Source: Cytobacillus sp. FSL H8-0458 (lineage in GTDB: Bacteria; Bacillota; Bacilli; Bacillales; Cytobacillaceae). Taken from it: a stretch of DNA of 64,000 nucleotides. A program made the translations under genes and the position numbers. Positions 42,880 through 51,978 of the stretch are shown one piece after another (position 1 is the stretch's first letter; each line of letters opens with the position of its first letter). The DNA is taken from assembly GCF_038002165.1 (NCBI RefSeq), contig NZ_JBBOBR010000001.1:2046001-2110000 (forward strand), written 5' to 3'. The notes beneath the pieces were generated by a model. The model saw only the letters and a program-made list of their open reading frames with translations, did no database searches and was not told the origin of the DNA.

Positions 42880-43659
42880 CTACTTTCCTTTAAACTGAGG
42901 CTTGCGTTTTTCAATAAAGGCATTCATTCCTTCTTTTTGATCTTCCGTCGAGAATAACAGGTAAAAATTCTTTCTCTCGAATTCCATTCCTTCATTTAAA
43001 GGAGTATCAACTGCCTTTAGGACCGCTTCTTTTATGAGGCGTATGGCTATTGGCGCCTGGCTGGAAATTTGTTCAGCCGCTTTCATTGTTTCTTCGAACA
43101 GAAGCTCCTCTGCTATAAGCTGGTTGACGATTCCATGGTGAAGGGCTTCCCTCGCCGTGATTCTTTTGCCGGTAAAAAGCCATTCCATTGCTTTCGTTTT
43201 TCCAACAAGCTTAGTAAGCCTTTGTGTGCCGCCTGCACCAGGCATTACGCCCAGGTTCACCTCCGGAAACCCAAATTCCGCGTTATCTGCTGCATAAAGC
43301 AAATCACAGCATAACGCTAGTTCAAAGCCTCCGCCAAGGGCAAAGCCCTGGACCGCTCCGATAATCGGTTTCTTGATCATGGCAAGCCGATCCCAATCTT
43401 TAAATTGATTGCGAAGCTCAAAATCGATTGCGCGATCATTTGCCATTTCATCAATATCTGCCCCGGCTGCAAAGGCTCTTCCATTGCCGCTTAATACGAT
43501 GGCCTTGACGCTTGAGTCTGCCTCAAAGCTCTCCATTGCAGCAAGGATCTCTGAAACCATCGTGCGGTTAATAGCATTTAGAACCCTGGGCCGATTCAAA
43601 GCGATTAAACCAAGTTTTCCTTGCTGTGAAACTTGAATGGTTTCATAGCTTTTACTCAT
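42880..43659 (-). CDS. paaF: Enoyl-CoA hydratase, PaaF type
   Basis: 259 residues from ATG 43659 (GTGAGG about 6 nt upstream), overlapping the end of the EthD-like gene by 8 bp. Crotonase motifs: GRAFAAGADIDEMAN, AVQGFALGGGFELALCCDL and EVNLGVMPGAGGTQRL, with both glutamates of true hydratases (the GFPE and PGAGGT regions). It hydrates 2,3-dehydroadipyl-CoA in the phenylacetate pathway. It is followed by paaG. Confidence 0.9.
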   Translation of the reverse strand: MSKSYETIQVSQQGKLGLIALNRPRVLNAINRTMVSEILAAMESFEADSSVKAIVLSGNGRAFAAGADIDEMANDRAIDFELRNQFKDWDRLAMIKKPIIGAVQGFALGGGFELALCCDLLYAADNAEFGFPEVNLGVMPGAGGTQRLTKLVGKTKAMEWLFTGKRITAREALHHGIVNQLIAEELLFEETMKAAEQISSQAPIAIRLIKEAVLKAVDTPLNEGMEFERKNFYLLFSTEDQKEGMNAFIEKRKPQFKGK

Positions 43660-43960
43660 CTGCTTCCTCACCGATCATAAGTGTGATAATATCACCTGCA
43701 AATTTCATGGCGTCTTTGCCTGATGCCTTGCCTTCGTCTGTTCTCATGGCTTCCTGTAATGCTTCATGGCTGTCATAGTACATTTCGCACATCAAATAGT
43801 ACTTCCCTTCGCCTCCCATAGGGCTGCCCACAATTCTTGTAACTTCCATTTTGCGGAGACCCGGAATTTTGGCTGTAAGCGGCGCGTGCGTATTAAAATA
43901 ATGATCATCAAATGCCTCCTTATTTTCAGGATGCTTATAAAGAGCGATTAATTTTACCAT
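43652..43960 (-). CDS. EthD-family small protein
   Basis: 102 residues, ferredoxin-like alpha/beta-barrel of the EthD/DUF family: VKLIALYKHPENKEAFDDHY, THAPLTAKIPGLRKMEV and YYLMCEMYYDSHEALQEAM. EthD-like dimers accompany some oxygenase and lyase systems; the role here is unknown. It lies between paaD and paaF on one transcript. GAGAGGAAGTTGAC precedes ATG 43960. E. coli has no gene at this position, as I recall, so it may help handle the reactive epoxide or oxepin intermediate, which is a guess. Confidence 0.85.
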   Translation of the reverse strand: MVKLIALYKHPENKEAFDDHYFNTHAPLTAKIPGLRKMEVTRIVGSPMGGEGKYYLMCEMYYDSHEALQEAMRTDEGKASGKDAMKFAGDIITLMIGEEADE

Positions 43961-44024
43961 TTGTCAACTTCCTCTCAATTTTTAATAGTTTTCCGTTCTG
44001 TATTTTAATTTTTATAAATGCCTG

Positions 44025-44522
44025 CTACATCAGAGTCGATACAGGTTTCATAGCTTCAAAAGGGTTCCTGCAGGATTTGCAGTATAAGATGCTGCGGCAG
44101 GCTGTGGGGCCAAAAAGGTTATCAATCGTCGTGTATGCGGACCCGCAAAAAGGACAATCCACCTGCCATTCGCCCGTTTCACTAATGAACTTTGGAGGGG
44201 GCGCGATCCCAAATTCCTTTAGCTTTATCCTGCCAGACTCTGTTACCCGGTCAGACGTCCATGGCGGATGATAGATAAACCGGACTTCTATTTTTTCAAA
44301 AATCCCCGCTTTTCCTATCTCGACTTCAACGTTTTTTTGAATAATATCAAGGGCCGGGCATCCCATAAAAGTAGGCAGGAGTTTCACTAAAACTGAATTG
44401 CCCTCCACCTCAATCTGTTCCACCATTCCTAAATCAACGATTGAAATGGTATCTATTTCAGGGTCTTTAACATTATGAAGCGCTTCTAACGCAGTTTTTA
44501 TCAATATTTGATCCTGCTCCAT
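44025..44522 (-). CDS. paaD: Phenylacetyl-CoA epoxidase assembly protein PaaD
   Basis: 165 residues: an N-terminal DUF59 domain (LEALHNVKDPEIDTISIVDLG, then GCPALDIIQKNV) and a C-terminal zinc-ribbon with four cysteines (CPFCGSAYTTIDNLFGPTAC, YCKSC). PaaD matures or repairs the PaaABC epoxidase iron centre. It is encoded after paaC as in other bacteria. No PaaE reductase gene is present in this window. Confidence 0.93.
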   Translation of the reverse strand: MEQDQILIKTALEALHNVKDPEIDTISIVDLGMVEQIEVEGNSVLVKLLPTFMGCPALDIIQKNVEVEIGKAGIFEKIEVRFIYHPPWTSDRVTESGRIKLKEFGIAPPPKFISETGEWQVDCPFCGSAYTTIDNLFGPTACRSILYCKSCRNPFEAMKPVSTLM

Positions 44523-44543
44523 TTACATCACCCTTTAGGAAAC

Positions 44544-45365
44544 TTACCAGCTTGCAGCTGGATTTATGTTATACACCTCGCTCAAAGTGGATAATGCGTC
44601 ATCAAGGTCGGCAGTATGCTCTCCTATCCGTCCATTTCCAGTTTTCATAGCCAGGTCGTCTTCTGAGACTGCCAGATTGAGAGATTCAAAAACAGGCTTC
44701 ATGGTATGCAGCCAGCGCTGCTTTAATACTTCTTCCTTTTCCATGAGGCCATATTCCGCCATCTCTTTTGCCAGCGGCCCCATTATCAGTACTCCTTCAA
44801 AATCCGCTAATACCTTCCCTATGGCCGCTTCCATCCTCGTTCTGGCTTCCCCGCCAGCCTGCATCAGCTGAATAAACCATGTTTTCCAGTGAAGAAGGTG
44901 ATAATAAAGTTCCATATTGACCTTTAATGCCACCTCGGCTATTGGCCGATAAGAAGAGTTTTTCAGAGATTCCAATCTGATTTTTTTGGCTTGGGTATAA
45001 AAATAATTTCTTACAACCGCAAATGCCCAGTCATATTGTGCTGAAGATAAGTAATGACCTGGTCCATTTACCAATTCCAAAAGGACAGCATTTCTCCTTT
45101 CGGATGTTTTTCTTGCATGAGCAAGACTGTCTACATTGCCTTCTCCGAGATCGGCCAGCAGCTGATAAAACATGGCCGCATGGCCCATGGTATCCTGGCT
45201 GATGGATGAAAAGGCGACATCCTCCTCTATATGGGGCGCCAGGCCAAGCCATTCTGAACCCCGGTAGGCAAGTATGAAGTCATCGTCAGCCAGCTGATAC
45301 AATAATGATGTCAGTGCCGGCTTAATATTAGCGTCGATTGGCATATTTCCTGCTGGCTCAGTCAC
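44544..45365 (-). CDS. paaC: Phenylacetyl-CoA epoxidase structural subunit PaaC
   Basis: 273 residues from GTG 45365, overlapping paaB by eight bases, with GGAGGG about 10 nt upstream; ATG 45344 is an alternative. Helical ferritin-like protein without the full iron-ligand set, as expected of PaaC: YQLADDDFILAYRGSEWLGLA and DTMGHAAMFYQLLADLGEGN. It pairs with PaaA to form the core of the epoxidase. Confidence 0.93.
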   Translation of the reverse strand: MTEPAGNMPIDANIKPALTSLLYQLADDDFILAYRGSEWLGLAPHIEEDVAFSSISQDTMGHAAMFYQLLADLGEGNVDSLAHARKTSERRNAVLLELVNGPGHYLSSAQYDWAFAVVRNYFYTQAKKIRLESLKNSSYRPIAEVALKVNMELYYHLLHWKTWFIQLMQAGGEARTRMEAAIGKVLADFEGVLIMGPLAKEMAEYGLMEKEEVLKQRWLHTMKPVFESLNLAVSEDDLAMKTGNGRIGEHTADLDDALSTLSEVYNINPAASW

Positions 45366-45708
45366 CTTTCTTCATCCCTCCCCATGAAAGAATTTCCTTT
45401 TCATCAAGCATTTCCTGCTCATAGTGGCGCCACTTTTTCTTCAGATAACCATATCCTTTTGTCGTGCGGTATTCTTTGTTGTCCAGACGCTGAAGTGATT
45501 GCTTTTCTTCCGGCGTCAGCTTCCGGATATCAGAGCGTTTGACGACCCAGATATCAGAAACCGGTTCTCTCCTCATAAAATTTTCCTGCGCCATGACTAG
45601 AGCAAGCTCCCGATTTGGCGCCAGCAGGGAAAATTGGTATTGCAGAGGCGAGGTATCGGTTCTTTGACTAAAAACTTCAAATTCCTGATAAAATCCTTCG
45701 TTACCCAA
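45358..45708 (-). CDS. paaB: Phenylacetyl-CoA epoxidase subunit PaaB
   Basis: About 116 residues from TTG 45708; GGGAGGGG is 5 nt upstream. ATG 45723 in the same frame has no site, and the frame to 45930 overlaps paaA and is not used. The core FYQEFEVFSQRTDTSPLQYQ, LLAPNRELALVMAQENFMRR and VSDIWVVKRSDI is the PaaB family signature. PaaB bridges PaaAC units in the epoxidase. Confidence 0.9.
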   Translation of the reverse strand: MGNEGFYQEFEVFSQRTDTSPLQYQFSLLAPNRELALVMAQENFMRREPVSDIWVVKRSDIRKLTPEEKQSLQRLDNKEYRTTKGYGYLKKKWRHYEQEMLDEKEILSWGGMKKGD

Positions 45709-45733
45709 AGGTACCCCTCCCATCTGAACGGCT

Positions 45734-46693
45734 TTAGTTTGCAGTATTGAGAGCTTCCCGCACCCATTTGTTAGTATCATAAGCTGTGCGTCGGAGGCCG
45801 AGCCGCTCCTGAGATTTTGGCCCATTATTTTTAATAATGTCTTTGAACATATTCCAATCAGGCTGCTTATAAACCCACAGCTCCCGCTCCTGATCGAAAT
45901 GCATCGTCTCGTCCGGCAGAGTGAGTCCAAGCGAGAGAACCCGTGGAATATATTTTGTAAAAAAGTCCTGTCTTAAGTCTTCGTTCGTCTTTGTCCGGAT
46001 TCTGTATTTTATGGTTGTGTCCTGTTTAGAAGTGCCTGTTGTAGAGGCATCACCCGGGCCAAAGAACATTAACAGTGCTTCCCACCATCGGTTAACCGCA
46101 TCCTGAACCATCGCTCTTTGCTCGTCAGTTCCTTCCGCCAGCGCCATGATGATGGCTTCACCATGCTGAGCATGAAAAACCTCTTCTGCACAAATTCTCT
46201 TAAGTGCTCTTGCATAAGGTCCATAGGACGCGTTAAGCATATTGGTCTGGGTAATGATCGCAGCACCATCAACCAGCCAGCCAATCAGGCCGGCATCTCC
46301 CCATGTTGGTGCTTCCATATGAAAGACATTGTGGAATTTCAGTCTGCCGCTGAATAAATCCTGCATAATATCTTCACGGGATTTGCCGAGGGGCTTCATT
46401 AAATCCTCTGCTACACGAAGCAGCAGCTGGCCATGTCCCATCTCATCCTGCACCTTTGCCATGATGCCCAGCTTGCGTTTTAATGAAGGGGCTTTTGGCA
46501 CCCATTCCTTTTCAGGCAGTGCTCCCATAATTTCACTGATTCCATGCATTGAAATTAATTTGATTAATGTCATTCGATAATCTTCCGGCATCCAATCATC
46601 CGCTTCAATTTTTTCTCCTTCATTAATGCGTTTCATAAACTGCCCATATTTTTGTTCTTCCGTCATATCTTGAAAGAAAAGAGCTTCTGACAT
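45734..46693 (-). CDS. paaA: Phenylacetyl-CoA epoxidase catalytic subunit PaaA
   Basis: 319 residues from ATG 46693 (GGGGTG upstream); the frame reaches 46726 without a ribosome site. Di-iron carboxylate protein; ligands in DEMGHGQLLLRVAEDL and CAEEVFHAQHGEAIIMAL (ExxH pairs). With PaaC, PaaB and a reductase it epoxidises phenylacetyl-CoA with oxygen. Second gene of the operon; stop of paaK is next to its frame. Confidence 0.95.
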   Translation of the reverse strand: MSEALFFQDMTEEQKYGQFMKRINEGEKIEADDWMPEDYRMTLIKLISMHGISEIMGALPEKEWVPKAPSLKRKLGIMAKVQDEMGHGQLLLRVAEDLMKPLGKSREDIMQDLFSGRLKFHNVFHMEAPTWGDAGLIGWLVDGAAIITQTNMLNASYGPYARALKRICAEEVFHAQHGEAIIMALAEGTDEQRAMVQDAVNRWWEALLMFFGPGDASTTGTSKQDTTIKYRIRTKTNEDLRQDFFTKYIPRVLSLGLTLPDETMHFDQERELWVYKQPDWNMFKDIIKNNGPKSQERLGLRRTAYDTNKWVREALNTAN

Positions 46694-46726
46694 GTGTTTC
46701 ACCCCAGTGAGTTTAAAATAATTCAT

Positions 46727-48034
46727 TCAGGTTACTGCATTTACCACTGCCGGACTAATAATCCTGACAGCTTTCCCTTCCGATCTTGGCAGCGTTTTAG
46801 GCGGATGGAGAACAAGTCTGATGGTAATATAGCAGTTTTGTTTCAATGCTTCCTGAATCTTCTTTTTTAAGAATTCCGCTTCCCCCATATCACTATAAAA
46901 CTCTTCGCTCCATTCAGCATGAAGCTCTAAAACTTTTAAGCTGCCCTTTTTATGCACGTGGATCTGATAATGAGGAGCAAGTTCAGGCACCTGAAGAATA
47001 CACCGTTCAATTTCGGACGGAAAGACGTTTACACCATTAACATTGAGCATATCGTCAATGCGTCCTTTCACACGGCTCATGCGGATCGTGGTTCTCCCGC
47101 ACGCACATTTCTCTTTAGAAAGGGAGGCAATGTCACCAGTACGATAGCGGATCACAGGAAAAGCTTCCTTCGTTAAACTGGTAAAAACAAGCTCACCTTC
47201 TTCTCCGTTTGAAAGCGGTGTCATTTTTATCGGATCAATCACCTCCGCATAGAAATGATCTTCTGCAATATGCAGCCCATCCTGAGCTTCATGGCATTCC
47301 ATGGCTATACCCGGTCCCATAACTTCACTCAGCCCATAAATATCGCATGCTTTAATTCCAAGCTTAGCTTCGAGCGCTCTCCGCATTTCTTCAGACCAGG
47401 GCTCAGCACCAAATATCCCAAAGTTTAATGATGTACTTGCCGGGTCGATTCCCTGCTCCTCCATCTTCTCCGCTAAATTGAGGACATATGAAGGAGTTCC
47501 GCAAATAACTTCCGGCTTAAAGTCCTGTATAAGCATTATTTGTCTCTCGGTATTTCCTCCAGAAACAGGTACGGTTGCCAGGCCAAGCTGTTCGCTGCCA
47601 TAATGGAGTCCCAATCCGCCGGTGAACAGACCGTATCCGTATGCATTATGCAATGTCTGACCGGGTTCGCCTCCTCCTATGGAGATTGCCCTTGCTATCA
47701 GATTACTCCACATTTCAATGTCATTCCGGGTGTAGCCCACTACAGTAGGCTTTCCGCTCGTTCCCGAAGAAGCGTGCAGACGCACAATTTCTTTTTTATC
47801 CACAGCAAAAAGCCCGAATGGGTAATGTTCCCGCAAATCTGCTTTAACAGTAAAGGGCAGCTTTTGAATATCTTCCAGGCTGGTAACGTCTTGAGGTGCA
47901 ATATTACATTCCAAAAACTTTTTCCGATAAAAAGGCACATGGTTATATACTCTCTCCATTGTCTGCCTGAGCCGGTACAGCTGCAATTCCTCCATAATAT
48001 CGCGGCTTTCCGTTTCAATATCATGCAGAATCAA
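46727..48034 (-). CDS. paaK: Phenylacetate-CoA ligase
   Basis: 435 residues from TTG 48034, with AGGAGGT 6-7 nt upstream. Adenylate-forming enzyme: P-loop-like RLHASSGTSGKPTVVGYT, YGLFTGGLGLHYG, DIYGLSEVMGPGIAMEC and the hinge MSRVKGRIDDMLNVNGVNVF. Activates phenylacetate to phenylacetyl-CoA with ATP. It heads the paa operon. If phenylpyruvate is oxidised directly to phenylacetyl-CoA by the neighbouring complex, PaaK serves external phenylacetate. Confidence 0.96.
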   Translation of the reverse strand: MILHDIETESRDIMEELQLYRLRQTMERVYNHVPFYRKKFLECNIAPQDVTSLEDIQKLPFTVKADLREHYPFGLFAVDKKEIVRLHASSGTSGKPTVVGYTRNDIEMWSNLIARAISIGGGEPGQTLHNAYGYGLFTGGLGLHYGSEQLGLATVPVSGGNTERQIMLIQDFKPEVICGTPSYVLNLAEKMEEQGIDPASTSLNFGIFGAEPWSEEMRRALEAKLGIKACDIYGLSEVMGPGIAMECHEAQDGLHIAEDHFYAEVIDPIKMTPLSNGEEGELVFTSLTKEAFPVIRYRTGDIASLSKEKCACGRTTIRMSRVKGRIDDMLNVNGVNVFPSEIERCILQVPELAPHYQIHVHKKGSLKVLELHAEWSEEFYSDMGEAEFLKKKIQEALKQNCYITIRLVLHPPKTLPRSEGKAVRIISPAVVNAVT

Positions 48035-48073
48035 GACATGACCTCCTAGAATATTAGGATAATAATTTAATAT

Positions 48074-48149
48074 AACGTTTAAATATCGTTAGATAAAATA
48101 AGTGTTATATATTTAACACAAAGATACCGTGTAAACAGGAAAAAGTCAA
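48074..48149 (-). promoter_or_regulatory. paaK promoter and putative PaaX operator
   Basis: On the minus strand TTGACT (48149-48144), 17 nt, TATCTT (48126-48121). An inverted repeat GTGTTA-N6-TAACAC (48102-48119) straddles the expected start site, and TAACGATATTTAAACGTTA (core 48074-48090, AACG-N9-CGTT) follows. A repressor bound there would block early elongation. Confidence 0.65.
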
Positions 48150-48189
48150 CTTATTTTCTGAAAATTTACTTATTTATTCTAAAGTTAAT

Positions 48190-48223
48190 AAAAAGACCTA
48201 GCCCATATAATGAAGGGCTAGGT
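48190..48223 (-). terminator. Terminator of the large membrane protein gene
   Basis: ACCTAGCCC pairs with GGGCTAGGT around a 10-nt loop; on the minus strand TCTTTTTATT follows. Confidence 0.9.
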
Positions 48224-48231
48224 AAAATTTC

Positions 48232-51200
48232 TTAGGACCACTCTTTTAACTTATTCACTATGTTATTTTTCCATTTAGAAATTAATGGATCTTCACCTCT
48301 TGCTGTTTTTTGTTTCTGCCATTCATTATAGCTTGCTGCAGAAATGAGAATAGATCCTGCGATTAAAAGGTACGCCCACCAAGGGAGGTTCCCCCAATAA
48401 GGTCTGGTCTGAAGCAGTACATTCAGGAGCAGAACCCCGGAACCTACAAAGAAATAACATTTTATCCTCCACCAAGTGCCTGCCAGCATTGAAATCAGAG
48501 AGAGCGTACCGACTATAAGTGCATCATAAATCGTATTACTTGCAATGCCATCCTGTACAAGCAGCAGGGATACTGCTATAAGAACGGCCCACTGTATTTT
48601 ACCGGTCAGCTTTGCGTACTGCCCCTTCAGAACTTTTCTGACAAAAATAATCAGGATAATCCAAGGGAGAACATATGCCTCTCTTATAAAAAGATCCGGT
48701 ATTTCAATATTCCTTAATACACTATAATATGGCTCCAGTAATGCTGCTCCTGCCAGCAATCCAGGCAGCCTAAAGTATTGAGATGCCACTCTGCCCCGCT
48801 GTAAAAATAAAAATGCACTCATCAGGAGTCCTGGCAGAACTTCCGCCCATAGGGAAACCGCCGGAAAAAGATAAGCGGTAAGCAAAAATAGCAGGGAAAT
48901 AATTGTGTAGCCATCCGCTTTTTTGTCCATGAAAATTTTTGCATATACCATTTTGCCGACGAAAACCGCAGCCAGGCCGAAGCCTGCCGAAATCACAATT
49001 TTCATGTCTGGATCTATACCGTTAATGAATAGGAATTTAAGTACTGCTGCATACAGTAAAAATAATGGAATAGCACCTAACAAATCAAGCCTGGTTCTAT
49101 GCATATATAAGATTAAACCTGCTGTATAGATAATAGAAAAAATAAACGGGAGAACTCCAAAGGGATATGACGCCAGAAAAGCCAATATCCCAATCACAGA
49201 CCAGGGTATAAAAAAGTAAACACTCCTCTGTTTATCCTGAGTTTTACCAGTCATCCAGAATAAGAATACGGCACAGCTGACTGCTAATATGGCATACTCA
49301 CTAAAGCTGTCCTCCCAAATATGCTCCATACCCGTCAAGATCACCATAAACAAAGTTATAAATGAGCTGTAGAGGAATATCTTTACTTTCCACTCTTTTT
49401 CAGAAACCCTGAAACTGATCCAATAGACTGCCAAGGTGATCATGAAGGGCCAGATACTGTTTTCTCTATAAATGAAAAAGGTCAGGATCATGGCAAAAGG
49501 CATGTAAATATGGCCAATCCAGCTGAACCCTCTTGCCAGGACAGTGTCTTTTTTAGAAATATAGAAAGCCGCACCAAGCAGAATCCATGCCCCTAATGGA
49601 AATTGGACCCAATTGAAAAATGTAAAATTAAATGGCAGACCAATCAAGATCATAAAATAAGCAAAAAGTGAAACCGACGCTGACACAAACGGAATCCAGC
49701 TTTGCTTATGGTGGCGATACAGGGCAAGATACATTATAACGCCGACTAAAAATACTGCGGGTCTCATCCAGACTTCATTGATCGTCAAAGCAGCGGCTGT
49801 AAACAGTGAGATTGTATAAAATCCCAGCGAAATTACAAACACATTTTTGGCTTGAGTTTCGCGCCCTTTCTTAGAAAGAACGCCATAAAGGATAAATAGG
49901 GCCATACTTGCCATTACGGTATTCATGGCCATACCCAGCTCATTCTGATAAAAGCTAGAATAACTTCGCAAATGTTCACCATAAAACATAAAGGCAAACC
50001 CGATTGACAATGGAATAGCCCAGGGAATCGCTTCCCTATAACAAAACCGATTTTCAGCCTTATTCATGAGGTACAGGACAAAGCTGAAGATTAATAGCAT
50101 GGTGCCTGCAGCAAGCCAATCAAGAAGTCCAGCAGCAATCACAACCGAAAACAGCATAATACTGACAGCCACATCCTGTGAGCTTGATTCCACGACTTTT
50201 AAGATCGGATATTTAAGCAGATAACCAAAACTGATAAAAAGCACAAAGCCAATGAAGAAAACAGGTAAAGCCAGATTGTTGAAGGGGACGGCTTTATCCA
50301 GCATAAGAACTGCTTCGAATAGGGCAGCAGCTAAAAATACAGGTGCCAGGTAAGCAAATAGCCCGTTTGCCATAACATTTGCCAAATATATAAATTGCAC
50401 CGCGAGTATTGTATAAGCCAGCAGAAGTGATGCAGAGGGTTCGCCGTCCATTAAAAGAATTCCTTCAACTGAGATATAGAGAAAAGCTAGCAGGGAAACG
50501 GCTGCACTGGTCAGTCTGAAAATCTTCTCCCAGTAGTATTGCTTATCCATAACCAAAGGAACAAACAAAAAACCAATTCCGACAAGCGCAAAGAAAACTG
50601 GGCCAGCTGAATTTAACATCGTATTCTCAATCAGCTGATAGGCACCATAGACAATCAGTAAGCTGAAGACGAAATGGAACTCCTTCCTGCCTGTTACATA
50701 CACCATTGATAAATAAACGGCTGCTGTCAGCAGGATATTCACACTGTAAAAAACATGGCTATTGAAAAAGATAAGCATCAATAAAGCAGAGATCACTAAA
50801 TTGATTTGAGTGAAGTAAACCATTTCTCTAGTAAATAATTTAAGGAACTCATGCTTTTTCATACGATGAAAGGCTGCAGATAGAAGAGCATTAAAAAGCA
50901 TCAATCCAAAATAAAAACTGTCATTTTCAAGATTGAATACTGCCAGAGTATAACCAGCACATGCAGACAGGGCAATATAAGCAAACCAGACAAAAAGTCG
51001 TGAACCCAGTTTCTGTGCAAATATACTGTATACTGGAAAGATCAATAAACTGCCAGCCGCTCCGAGTAAATAGCGTCCTTCCCCATAATAGGAAAGATAC
51101 GGACCAAGCAATTCAAACCAGCCGATAGACAAAATAAATATTGGCAAAAATAAACTCCCGAGAACAATGAAAGCAAACGATGTCCTTTCAATTTTCAACA

Positions 51201-51627
51201 CCTTTCCGGAAATAAGCGCAAATCCATAGAAAAGAAGTGAAACTACTGCAATGGATGCACTTTTCATAAAATTTGACATTGTTGCCCAGTTGCTTGTTGC
51301 CACAAAAAGTCCGCCGATAAGGAGGAGGATGACTCCAATATTCAGCAGCCAGGAAATATTCCTTTCACGGATTTCTTCCTGAGATAACTTCTTTTTCACT
51401 GTATTATTTGCAGGCTGAATGGGCTTTTTGCTGATTTCTTCTGCAGCTTTTGCAGCCTTTATTTGCTCTCTTTTCATTTCTTCAAGGTCCTGATAGTACT
51501 GATGGTGGGCTTTCAGAGTCATTTCATAATGTTCTGATGAAATATAGTCCTTCTCTTTCAATTTAGTGAGTTCAACATGAAATATGTCGTGATGATATTT
51601 TTCTGTTTGTGGGTTCAAGGGATCCAC
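48232..51627 (-). CDS. Very large polytopic membrane protein, unknown function
   Basis: 1131 residues. The first ~90 are charged and cytoplasmic (LKEKDYISSEHYEMTLKAHH, EEMKREQIKAAKAAEEISKK); the rest is an almost unbroken series of about 30 hydrophobic helices, rich in Leu, Ile, Phe and Tyr. GGTGGATCCC precedes ATG 51627. It resembles long multi-span proteins of Bacillus and actinomycetes annotated as DUF2157 or SCO7613-like, but I do not assign a family firmly. No transporter motif is visible. It is a single gene between paaK and the sortase pair. Confidence 0.8.
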   Translation of the reverse strand: MDPLNPQTEKYHHDIFHVELTKLKEKDYISSEHYEMTLKAHHQYYQDLEEMKREQIKAAKAAEEISKKPIQPANNTVKKKLSQEEIRERNISWLLNIGVILLLIGGLFVATSNWATMSNFMKSASIAVVSLLFYGFALISGKVLKIERTSFAFIVLGSLFLPIFILSIGWFELLGPYLSYYGEGRYLLGAAGSLLIFPVYSIFAQKLGSRLFVWFAYIALSACAGYTLAVFNLENDSFYFGLMLFNALLSAAFHRMKKHEFLKLFTREMVYFTQINLVISALLMLIFFNSHVFYSVNILLTAAVYLSMVYVTGRKEFHFVFSLLIVYGAYQLIENTMLNSAGPVFFALVGIGFLFVPLVMDKQYYWEKIFRLTSAAVSLLAFLYISVEGILLMDGEPSASLLLAYTILAVQFIYLANVMANGLFAYLAPVFLAAALFEAVLMLDKAVPFNNLALPVFFIGFVLFISFGYLLKYPILKVVESSSQDVAVSIMLFSVVIAAGLLDWLAAGTMLLIFSFVLYLMNKAENRFCYREAIPWAIPLSIGFAFMFYGEHLRSYSSFYQNELGMAMNTVMASMALFILYGVLSKKGRETQAKNVFVISLGFYTISLFTAAALTINEVWMRPAVFLVGVIMYLALYRHHKQSWIPFVSASVSLFAYFMILIGLPFNFTFFNWVQFPLGAWILLGAAFYISKKDTVLARGFSWIGHIYMPFAMILTFFIYRENSIWPFMITLAVYWISFRVSEKEWKVKIFLYSSFITLFMVILTGMEHIWEDSFSEYAILAVSCAVFLFWMTGKTQDKQRSVYFFIPWSVIGILAFLASYPFGVLPFIFSIIYTAGLILYMHRTRLDLLGAIPLFLLYAAVLKFLFINGIDPDMKIVISAGFGLAAVFVGKMVYAKIFMDKKADGYTIISLLFLLTAYLFPAVSLWAEVLPGLLMSAFLFLQRGRVASQYFRLPGLLAGAALLEPYYSVLRNIEIPDLFIREAYVLPWIILIIFVRKVLKGQYAKLTGKIQWAVLIAVSLLLVQDGIASNTIYDALIVGTLSLISMLAGTWWRIKCYFFVGSGVLLLNVLLQTRPYWGNLPWWAYLLIAGSILISAASYNEWQKQKTARGEDPLISKWKNNIVNKLKEWS

Positions 51628-51978
51628 CTCTTTTAGATAGGATAATATTCGTATGGTTCTATTAGTGTAATATTACACATTTTGAACAAGTTTATCAATC
51701 CCTGTTTTGTCATTTATTACTTCTCAGGGATGTGTTTATAAACTTTATTTAATTGCAGGAAGAAATGGTGTAATAAGGAATTATATGCCCAGTTTTGACA
51801 TGGATTCTAAGCCTCCAATGATTAAACCCCTTGATAAATAAGTATTTCCTCCGTCCCTTTCTGCTGCAAAAAAACCAAATATTATAGCTAATAAAATTCC
51901 AAATAACAATTCTATCCGAAAAATATTTTTTCCATTATATTATTCTAGAATTAATTATCTTATTTGGAGGAACCACCA
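51628..51978. other. Intergenic region before the sortase substrate gene
   Basis: About 350 AT-rich bases. Holds a 12-bp palindrome TGTAATATTACA (51665-51676) upstream of the large membrane protein gene. On the minus strand a 42-codon frame from TTG 51909 to TAA 51781 encodes a membrane-like peptide (FGILLAIIFGFFAAERDGG) but lacks a ribosome site; I do not call it a gene. Confidence 0.4.

Noticed and set aside
51781-51909. Minus-strand 42-codon membrane-like frame
   Set aside because: No ATG and no ribosome site; kept only as a note.
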